From SAR324 cluster bacterium (GTDB taxonomy: Bacteria > SAR324 > NAC60-12), in the NCBI GenBank assembly GCA_022448485.1, contig JAKUUI010000012.1, positions 1-44,767 on the forward strand: a stretch of 44,767 nt of DNA, read 5' to 3'. The translations under genes were made by a program, and so were the position numbers. Positions within the stretch are counted from its first letter, which is position 1; every line of letters begins with the position of its first letter. Below the pieces are notes generated by a model. The model had not been told where the DNA came from. It did no database searches and worked only from the letters and a program-made list of their open reading frames with translations. This document shows, piece after piece, positions 37,255 to 44,767 of the stretch.

Positions 37255-39189
37255 ATGAACAAGCGACGAGTGATTGTAATTGGCGGCGGATTAGCCGGAC
37301 TGGCCGCAACCATGAAAATGGCGGAACTTGGAATGTCTATTCTGCTGGTGTCGTTTTTACCTGTAAAACGTTCCCATTCTGTCTGTGCTCAGGGCGGAAT
37401 CAATGGTGCAGTCAACATCAAAGGAGAGGGTGACTCTCCTGAAATTCACTTTTACGACACAGTTAAAGGAGGAGACTTTTTAGCACACCAACCGCTCTGC
37501 AAAGACATGTGCCTTCATGCTCCTTACATCATCAACCTCATGGACCGACTTGGAGTTACGTTCAACCGAACTCCGGAAGGCAATCTCGATTTCCGTAGAT
37601 TTGGAGGAACTCTCTATCACCGTACCGCATTCGCTGGTGCAACCACAGGCCAACAACTTTTGTATGCGCTTGACGAACAGGTGCGCCACTTCGAGGTACA
37701 AGGTCTGGTCGAAAAAATGGAATGGCACGAATACCTAGGCGCTGTACTCAACGATGACGGGCGCTGCGTTGGCGCGATCATCCACAATCTGCGTTCCGGA
37801 GAAATCAAAGCGGAAAAAGGTGATGCAGTTATTTTAGCCACAGGTGGTCCTGGATTGGTTTATGGGCGCACCACTAATTCAATGGTTTGCACTGGAACTG
37901 CCGTCACTTCAGCATATTTACAGGGTGCTAAATATGGCAACGGTGAATTTATTCAAATTCATCCATCGGCTATTCCCGGTCGTGACAAATTACGTTTAAT
38001 GAGTGAATCCGCTCGCGGAGAGGGTGGACGAGTTTGGGTACCACGAAAAGCCGGTGATTCACGCAAGCCTAGAGAAATTCCAGAAAAAGAACGTTTTTAT
38101 TTTCTCGAAGAGCGCTATCCACTTTTTGGGAATTTAGTGCCGCGAGATGTGGGAGCACGTGAAATTTATGACATTTGCGTTAACGACAAATTAGGCGTTC
38201 ACGGTGAAATGAAAGTTTATTTGGATTTGACACATCACACTCGTGAATTTCTTGATCATCGGTTGGGTGGAATTCTTGAGATTTACGAAAAATTCACAGG
38301 CGTCGATCCACACGAAGAACCGATGGAAATTTTCCCTGCAGTGCATTATTCCATGGGCGGAATTTGGACGGATTACACACGTACCGAAGATGGTTTGATC
38401 GACCATCAGTCTCCAAACAATCAAATGACTTCCATCACCGGTCTTTATGCCGCAGGTGAAGCAGACTATCAGTATCACGGCGGAAACCGCCTGGGTGCGA
38501 ATTCATTGTTGAGCTGTATCTACACCGGATTGATGATGAGTCCAGGAGTGATTAATTACGTAAATAATGTACCGGAATCTGTGGAGGATGTTGCGGAGAA
38601 TGTATTCGCTGATGCAACCAGACAATGGCAGGAGAAATTCTCTGAAATCAAAGGAATGAGTGGAAAAGAAAATCCTTATGCTTTGCATAGAGAAATGGCA
38701 GAAGAGATGATTTCCAACGTACTGATTGTAAGGGATAATTCCAAACTGAAATCGACACTTGATAAAATTGATGAATTTGAATCACGCTGGAAAAATATTA
38801 AATGTGTAGACACAACTGATTGGTCCAATCCCGTGCCAAGTTTCATCAACCAACTTTGGAACATGATTCAGCTCTCCAAAATTATAACGAAGGGTGCGCT
38901 GTTGCGTGACGAGTTCCGAGGATCACATTACAAACCGGAGTTTGATCTAAGTCAGCCTAGTGATTTCAAGCCAGAGACCTATTTGGAATTTGAGAAACAA
39001 AAAGAGGCTGGAATAGTTAAGGAGAACGCATTTGAACCAGAACATTTGGCGTACATGAAACGATTTTCTGTAAACAACAAAAAATGGCTCAAAACTACGA
39101 TTGCAACTTATAAAGAAGGAAGACCAGAAATTTCTTACGAGGAAGTGGACACATCTCTTATTGCTCCACGCCCCAGAAAATATGACTGA
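37255..39189 (+). CDS. sdhA: Succinate dehydrogenase/fumarate reductase flavoprotein subunit
   Basis: VIVIGGGLAGLAATMKMAELG, SVCAQGGINGAVN, HPSAIPG, SARGEGGRVWV, VHYSMGGIWTDYTRT, HGGNRLGANSLLSCIYTG. ATG 37255 preferred over 37120. Confidence 0.97.
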   Translation: MNKRRVIVIGGGLAGLAATMKMAELGMSILLVSFLPVKRSHSVCAQGGINGAVNIKGEGDSPEIHFYDTVKGGDFLAHQPLCKDMCLHAPYIINLMDRLGVTFNRTPEGNLDFRRFGGTLYHRTAFAGATTGQQLLYALDEQVRHFEVQGLVEKMEWHEYLGAVLNDDGRCVGAIIHNLRSGEIKAEKGDAVILATGGPGLVYGRTTNSMVCTGTAVTSAYLQGAKYGNGEFIQIHPSAIPGRDKLRLMSESARGEGGRVWVPRKAGDSRKPREIPEKERFYFLEERYPLFGNLVPRDVGAREIYDICVNDKLGVHGEMKVYLDLTHHTREFLDHRLGGILEIYEKFTGVDPHEEPMEIFPAVHYSMGGIWTDYTRTEDGLIDHQSPNNQMTSITGLYAAGEADYQYHGGNRLGANSLLSCIYTGLMMSPGVINYVNNVPESVEDVAENVFADATRQWQEKFSEIKGMSGKENPYALHREMAEEMISNVLIVRDNSKLKSTLDKIDEFESRWKNIKCVDTTDWSNPVPSFINQLWNMIQLSKIITKGALLRDEFRGSHYKPEFDLSQPSDFKPETYLEFEKQKEAGIVKENAFEPEHLAYMKRFSVNNKKWLKTTIATYKEGRPEISYEEVDTSLIAPRPRKYD

Positions 39190-39198
39190 GGATAGAAA

Positions 39199-39945
39199 AT
39201 GCCAGATACTGTTACTTTAAAAATTAAGCGTCAGGATTCGGAAACCTCCGACTCTTATTGGGAAACATTCACAATTCCCTATATTCCCAGATCAAACGTC
39301 ATTTCCTGTTTGATGGATATTCAGGCCAATCCGGTTAACGCAAAAGGAGAAGAGGTAACACCGGTTGTTTGGGAAAGCAACTGTTTGGAAGAAGTTTGTG
39401 GTGCCTGCACAATGGTGATTAACGGCAAAGTCCATCAGTCATGCAGTGCGTTAGTGGATCAATTGGAAAAACCAATTTCATTGGAACCAATGAGTAAATT
39501 CCCGGTTGTTCGGGACTTAGCAGTTGATCGTGCCCGGATGTTTGGCGCTCTCAAAAAAGTACAAGCCTGGGTCACAGCAGATGGCTATCATGACCTCGGT
39601 CCCGGAGAGCGTGAATCAACCAGCCATCAAGAAGTAGCCTACAAACTTTCAGAGTGCATGACCTGCGGGTGTTGCGTGGAAGCCTGTCCGCAATACAGCC
39701 TGAGCAACAACTTCCTTGGTGCGGCAGCCATCAGCCAATCGCGTCTTTTCAACATGCACCCTACAGCAAAAAATATTGCGGACGAACGGCTTGACACCCT
39801 CATGCAGAAAGGTGGTATTGCCGATTGCGGCAATGCCCAAAACTGCGTCGAAGCCTGCCCAAAATCCATCCCTCTTACAGAATCCATAGCCGAAATGGGC
39901 CGTCAAGTTTCAGGAAAATTTTGGCGTAATATTTTTCAGGCATAG
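39199..39945 (+). CDS. sdhB: Succinate dehydrogenase/fumarate reductase iron-sulfur subunit
   Basis: WESNCLEEVCGACTMVINGKVHQSC; CMTCGCCVEACPQ; CVEACPKSIP. Confidence 0.97.
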   Translation: MPDTVTLKIKRQDSETSDSYWETFTIPYIPRSNVISCLMDIQANPVNAKGEEVTPVVWESNCLEEVCGACTMVINGKVHQSCSALVDQLEKPISLEPMSKFPVVRDLAVDRARMFGALKKVQAWVTADGYHDLGPGERESTSHQEVAYKLSECMTCGCCVEACPQYSLSNNFLGAAAISQSRLFNMHPTAKNIADERLDTLMQKGGIADCGNAQNCVEACPKSIPLTESIAEMGRQVSGKFWRNIFQA

Positions 39946-39980
39946 TGTATGTTTTTTCTCCAAAATATAAAAATGTATTC

Positions 39981-41033
39981 ATGTCAAAAAATTCCTCAGC
40001 CAACTCGCTTAAACGTTTCCTGCTGATCCGCACGGACCGTATAGGTGACACCATTCTCACCCTGCCTGCAGTTACGGCTTTAAGAAGCCAATATCGGGAT
40101 GCATTCATTGCCTTTCTGGCGCAACCCTACACCGTTCCATTGATTGAGCAATATGTAGGAATAGACATTTCACTGAGTTATGAACCACATGGACGACACA
40201 AAGGCTGGCAGGGACTCTCAAAGCTCAGTCATGAACTGCAGGAACTAAACTTTGATGCAGCCCTGCTTTTTTATCCCAGGGTAAAATTAGCTTTTGCAAT
40301 AGCCAAAGCGGGAATTCCGGTCCGCATCGGCACAGGTTATCGATGGTATTCTTTCCTCTTGACGGAGCGGATTTTTGAACATCGGAAAGATTGTCAAAAA
40401 CATGAAGCTGAATACAATTTTTCGCTGCTGGAGTCACTGCTGCCAGACAAAAATCCACAGCCGCAATATAAGTTTAAGCAGTGGCTTCCAGAACCGTGGT
40501 GGGAAGATTTTCGCACAGTACTCAACTCCAAAGATTATGTCATTGTGCACCCCGGATACGGCGCTTCTGCTCCAAATCTAAATAATGAACAATACAGACT
40601 TATAATTCGGCTGTTGCTGGAAAAAACCGACTGGACCGTTTTATTAACGGGTATTGCCGGAGAGGAAAATTTGGTACATGAAATAGCAGCCGATTTTCCT
40701 GAAGAGAGAGTAAAAAGGGTAGTAGGGCGATTTTCACTGGCAGAATTTTTTTCTGTAGTTCGGAACGCTTCTTTGCTGATCAGCAGCAGTACTGGCCCCT
40801 TGCATATGGCAAATGCGGCCGATACTCCGCTGCTTGGATTTTTCTGTCCAGCAAAACCACACACGCCAGATCGCTGGGGACCATACGATCAGCAACAATG
40901 GGTGGTAACTCCAGATCTGGATTGGCCGGAGATTTGTGAATTGAAAAACTGTCCTCACGGGGGATGTCTGCATCATCTTTCAGACGTGGAAATAACTGAA
41001 GCATTGTGCACCCAAAGATTAAATGATTTATAA
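39981..41033 (+). CDS. Glycosyltransferase family 9 (heptosyltransferase-like)
   Basis: [64 protein letters not shown]. Confidence 0.92.
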   Translation: MSKNSSANSLKRFLLIRTDRIGDTILTLPAVTALRSQYRDAFIAFLAQPYTVPLIEQYVGIDISLSYEPHGRHKGWQGLSKLSHELQELNFDAALLFYPRVKLAFAIAKAGIPVRIGTGYRWYSFLLTERIFEHRKDCQKHEAEYNFSLLESLLPDKNPQPQYKFKQWLPEPWWEDFRTVLNSKDYVIVHPGYGASAPNLNNEQYRLIIRLLLEKTDWTVLLTGIAGEENLVHEIAADFPEERVKRVVGRFSLAEFFSVVRNASLLISSSTGPLHMANAADTPLLGFFCPAKPHTPDRWGPYDQQQWVVTPDLDWPEICELKNCPHGGCLHHLSDVEITEALCTQRLNDL

Positions 41034-41055
41034 AAATGAAAACAATAAAAACTGC

Positions 41056-42642
41056 ATGACTGAATCATTATCCTGGAAAAATTTTCAGCAGCATTATCTC
41101 GCCCTGCCGGAATTGGGTATCGCCCTTGACACTTCGCGGATGAATGCTCCGGATGTGCTACCTGATTCTCTGGAAAAACTTTTCAGAAATGCTTTTCAAC
41201 AAATGCAGGAACTGGAAAAAGGAAGCCTCGCAAATCCCGATGAAAATCGAATGGTCGGACATTACTGGCTGCGTAACCCGGAGCTTGCTCCGTCTGCCGA
41301 AATTCAAAAAGTAATCAGCAGCACGAAGGAAAATATTCTGGAATTTGCTGCTGAAATTCACCAGAGCAAACTCCAACCTCAAAAAGCCGGTTCTTTCCGG
41401 AATGTACTGCTGCTCGGAATTGGTGGTTCGGCACTTGGCCCCCAGTTCGTGCAAAAAGCACTTCGTTCAAAGGCAGATCGAATGAAGTTTTATTTTCTGG
41501 ACAACACGGATCCGGACGGAATCGATCAGGTCTTATCCTCAATTGGTAAAGGATTGGCTGAAACTTTAACTCTTGTTATTTCAAAATCCGGAGGCACTAA
41601 AGAAACGCGAAATGCAATGCTGGAGGTCCGTCAAGCATATGAGAAGGCCGGACTTGATTTTACTAAACACGCTGTTGCCGTTACTGGCGAGGGCAGTCAA
41701 CTTGATCAGCTTGCAAAAAAGGAAAACTGGCTGCGTCGCTTTCCGATGTGGGACTGGGTAGGAGGGAGAACATCAGTGTTTTCTGCAGTGGGACTGCTTC
41801 CTGCTGCTTTGCAGGGTCTGGATATCAATAATCTTCTGGCGGGCGCAAAAATCATGGATGAATTGACAAGCCGTACGGAAATCAGTAAAAATCCGGCTGC
41901 TCTGCTGGCCTTGATGTGGCATCATGCCGGTCGAGGCAGAGGCGAAAAAGCGATGGTGATACTGCCCTACAAAGACAAATTGCAGCTCTTCAGCCGTTAT
42001 CTGCAGCAGCTGGTGATGGAATCTTTAGGAAAGGAAAAAGATTTGGCTGGAAAAACTGTAAACCAGGGATTGACAGTTTATGGTAACAAAGGCTCAACCG
42101 ATCAGCACGCCTTTGTCCAGCAGCTCCGTGAAGGACCCGCCGATTTTTTTGTGACTTTCATCGAAGTCCTTAGAGAACGGAACAGCACAAGTATTGAGGT
42201 CGAACCCGGTGTTACGTCTGGAGATTTTCTGCAGTGTTTTTTGCTTGGAACCCGCGAGGCACTTTTCCAAAGCGGACGCAACTCACTTAGCATCACGCTG
42301 GAAGAAATTTCCCCCCGAACTACAGCTGCCTTAATTGCGCTGTTTGAGCGGGCAGTCGGCATATATGCTTTTCTCATTGGAATAAATGCCTATCACCAGC
42401 CTGGCGTAGAAGCCGGAAAACGAGCCGCCGGAGATATTATTGAACTTTCAATAAGAATTCAAAATCACCTCAAGTACCACCCTGAGCAAAAATTTGCTGC
42501 CTCCGCACTTGCCGATGCACTCGGAGAGACAGAAAAAACCGAAACCGTTTTCCAGCTTTTGCTGCACCTGGCAGCCAACAGCAGGGTGCAAAAATTCTCT
42601 GGCAACACTCCTTTTTCTGCCAGTTTTCAAGCAAATTATTAA
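41056..42642 (+). CDS. pgi: Glucose-6-phosphate isomerase
   Basis: [93 protein letters not shown]. Confidence 0.95.
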   Translation: MTESLSWKNFQQHYLALPELGIALDTSRMNAPDVLPDSLEKLFRNAFQQMQELEKGSLANPDENRMVGHYWLRNPELAPSAEIQKVISSTKENILEFAAEIHQSKLQPQKAGSFRNVLLLGIGGSALGPQFVQKALRSKADRMKFYFLDNTDPDGIDQVLSSIGKGLAETLTLVISKSGGTKETRNAMLEVRQAYEKAGLDFTKHAVAVTGEGSQLDQLAKKENWLRRFPMWDWVGGRTSVFSAVGLLPAALQGLDINNLLAGAKIMDELTSRTEISKNPAALLALMWHHAGRGRGEKAMVILPYKDKLQLFSRYLQQLVMESLGKEKDLAGKTVNQGLTVYGNKGSTDQHAFVQQLREGPADFFVTFIEVLRERNSTSIEVEPGVTSGDFLQCFLLGTREALFQSGRNSLSITLEEISPRTTAALIALFERAVGIYAFLIGINAYHQPGVEAGKRAAGDIIELSIRIQNHLKYHPEQKFAASALADALGETEKTETVFQLLLHLAANSRVQKFSGNTPFSASFQANY

Positions 42643-42942
42643 CAGCTTTCTCCAAGCAGTAGTTGTTCCAGATCGCTTATATTTTATATACTCCTGTTAC
42701 GTGTATGAAACTTGCAGAGGATTTCAGTCTTTGCAGACCATTTTCTTAACATTCTTAAACATGAGATCAGTTATGATTTTATGTCCTTTTGCTGATACCG
42801 CCAATTTGCTGATGATATTATTTGCAATTGTCACAACAAATGAAATTAAAATTGACCAAAACCCCACAAACGAGTTATTATGCCCACGTTTCAGTAGCGG
42901 GTCAGTGAACCACCGCCATCATCCAGGAGCTTTCTTACCAAT

Positions 42943-44203
42943 GGATAAATGGTTTAAAAACACAAAAACGGCTGGAAGCATGATTACTCTAATGCTTTTG
43001 CTGTCTCTCTTTATGTTGATCCCCCAGTTAGCGGTGTCCGCCACAGCTGAAGCTGAAATTCTCATTTTCAGCCTTTCGACTGACAAGGTAAAAGAACAGA
43101 AAGGTGTTCTCAAAATCCAGATTAGCACCTTCAGCCCGATCCAGAAAGTGACGGTTGATGGAAAGCCCCAGAAATTCCCGAAGGCTGCAAGCCTGGTGTG
43201 GCTGAAGATTCCTTACTTGCTCAAGCCAGGTGAAAATTTCTTTGAAGTTTACGTCAAGACTCAGCTCGGCGAAGCAAAGAAGACACTCAGGACTATATAT
43301 GAAACACCTGAATTTCTCAGAAAATCAAAGCTCGGTGACTCCTTCCAGCTGATCAGTATCCTCGGCAACACAACGAGTGACAACATTAACAAGGTCGAGG
43401 ACAACGAGACCAAATCCAAAGCGTTTTCTTCAAGCATCCTGTTCGTTCCTTCCTACCGCTTCGACATCTTCGACGACTCCAGCATTTTTCTGCGGGGAGT
43501 CCTGATGGCAGATCAACATCACAACGGCGAATTTGAGTCCAAAGAGGTGTTGTTCAAACAGGCGAGTGTTGAATGGGAGGAGCGTGCAAGCTGGGCCGGT
43601 GATTTTACCCTGTCTTTGGGCACAAACGAAGCGGGAACCCGGGACGTACCGGAATCAACCTCTCCCAGAGACAGCCTATCCAAGAAACACAAACGGGCAA
43701 CCCGGGACAACGTCTACACTATCAAGGCAAAGCAGGAGCTTGAAAAAGGAACAACATGGGACTGGCAGATCGACCATAAAAAAAAGTCTGTAGAAGGATC
43801 CAACGACGACAGCGGTGTTTCCACCACACTTACGGCTGGATACGTGACTCCGCTGTTCGGTGTGAAAACAACTTTTGGAGGAACTCTTGAGGACACAAAT
43901 CTGAATGGTAGCTACAAGGACACGAAAGCATTCAAATCCAAGCTTAAAGTTGATTATCCAATTCCGCCAGTAACTCTTGGCGTGCAGTATGACTTTTCTC
44001 AAACTGAGGACAAGGTTGCGGATCCATCTCTGGATGGAAAGACAAAGACTCGGAATCAAGCCTTGTCGCTAAGTTTCAACTACCCTGCCGCGGCATGGTG
44101 TATCTTTGGATTGACGCAGAAACAAGAAAGACAGAGTTCAAACCTTGCTGGAAAAACCTACACCCTGAACACAACACAGCTGCAGGTGATCCTTATTTAT
44201 TGA
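42943..44203 (+). CDS. Secreted outer-membrane beta-barrel-like protein
   Basis: Signal peptide (MDKWFKNTKTAGSMITLMLLLSLFMLIPQLAVSATAEA), Ig-like N-terminal region, alternating aromatic/hydrophobic strands, terminal aromatic (LQVILIY). ATG 42943 preferred over the ORF-track start at 42494 inside pgi. Confidence 0.65.
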
Positions 44204-44283
44204 ATGTTAAACAGAGAACAGCTTGACATTGAAAAAATAAATTCAAGATAATTAACTTTAATGAAAAAACCATAATTATACTC

Positions 44284-44767
44284 ATGAAACTCCGTATCTT
44301 ATTCCTGCTCTTATTTTTCATGACTGCGATTTATGCGGAACCCGCGCAGGCGCAGCAGGCACTGCTGTTGCTGGAAAAAGGATCGGCCAAGGTGATCGGG
44401 CCTAAGCGCACCCGTCTGCTGCGCAAACCCGGGACAAAAATGGTCCTCCAGCCCAGTGACCGTGTACAGACTGGCAAAGACACCTCAGTCAAGATCAAGA
44501 TCAGGGGCAAGCCCGAGTTAATTGAACTCTCTTCCCGTTCCTTTTTCCGAATGGGAAAGATCACCAGGGAAACCAGTAGTATCTCCCTGCTGACCGGAAA
44601 GGCACGTTTTAAGATTCAAGGAAAACTCAAGAAGAAGAGCAAAAAGAATCGATTTCAGATACGTACAGTCACCGCACTGGTCGGGGTGAGAGGTACTGAT
44701 ATCGTGGTTGGGGTGTCCAATACTCAAACTAGTATTCTCAATATCTCCAAGACCAAAGAGAGCATTG
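44284..44767 (+). CDS. FecR-domain protein (truncated by window edge)
   Basis: Not in the ORF track because open-ended. MKLRILFLLLFFMTAIYAEPAQAQQALLLLEKGSAKVIGPKRTRLLRKPGTKMVLQPSDRVQTGKDTSVKIKIRGKPELIELSSRSFFRMGKITRETSSISLLTGKARFKIQGK...FQIRTVTALVGVRGTDIVVGVS, with signal peptide and FecR 'RTVTA.VGVRGT'. Confidence 0.8.
   Translation, partial: MKLRILFLLLFFMTAIYAEPAQAQQALLLLEKGSAKVIGPKRTRLLRKPGTKMVLQPSDRVQTGKDTSVKIKIRGKPELIELSSRSFFRMGKITRETSSISLLTGKARFKIQGKLKKKSKKNRFQIRTVTALVGVRGTDIVVGVSNTQTSILNISKTKESI

Noticed and set aside
42494-42942. N-terminal extension of the 569-aa ORF overlapping the pgi 3' end
   Set aside because: Overlaps pgi and lacks plausible protein features; a signal peptide begins at ATG 42943.
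1-44767. CRISPR arrays, tRNA/rRNA genes, phage, transposase, toxin-antitoxin, BGC or defence islands
   Set aside because: No regularly spaced direct repeats, cloverleaf sequences or diagnostic proteins were seen on either strand by eye; tRNAscan-SE, CRISPRCasFinder and DefenseFinder would be decisive.

Overview
The window is a compact bacterial chromosome segment made almost entirely of housekeeping genes. Read left to right it carries: uvrB-truA-trx; a RodZ-like gene; a radical SAM gene; rsfS-murB-ftsQ; a GAF/HD-GYP protein; M23 peptidase, bactofilin and an FtsB/DivIC-like protein; a thioesterase, thiamine pyrophosphokinase and an AEC transporter; nth, a MoaB/MogA-like gene, a DUF1611/DgcN-like gene and a GNAT; rpsB-tsf-pyrH-frr-mraY; fabG-acpP-fabF and an acyl-CoA dehydrogenase; an ITPA-like NTPase and ispH; ffh-rpsP-rimM-trmD-rplS-rnhB-yraN-rpsT; sdhCAB; a GT9 glycosyltransferase; pgi; an outer-membrane beta-barrel-like protein; and the start of a FecR-domain protein cut by the right edge. 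No CRISPR array, rRNA, tRNA, phage, transposase or recognisable defence island was found. The best second-look signals are: (1) a degraded four-helix-bundle (23S IVS-type) gene filling the ffh-rpsP gap and bounded by 20-nt imperfect terminal inverted repeats; (2) several separately decayed genes (GT9 at the left edge, yraN, the four-helix-bundle gene, possibly a small membrane protein) among intact genes; (3) a visually strong excess of the palindrome TCCGGA (52 sites counted by eye); (4) a free-standing LigA-Ia-like mini-protein; (5) a Lys/Ala-rich S2 tail containing a 114-bp tandem repeat; (6) a 111-bp palindromic MITE-like repeat; (7) an HD-GYP domain with a long insertion; (8) a CRP-like palindrome at the ffh promoter. 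All family calls come from reading motifs by eye; no database search was run. Nothing seen amounts to a clear new multi-gene system.
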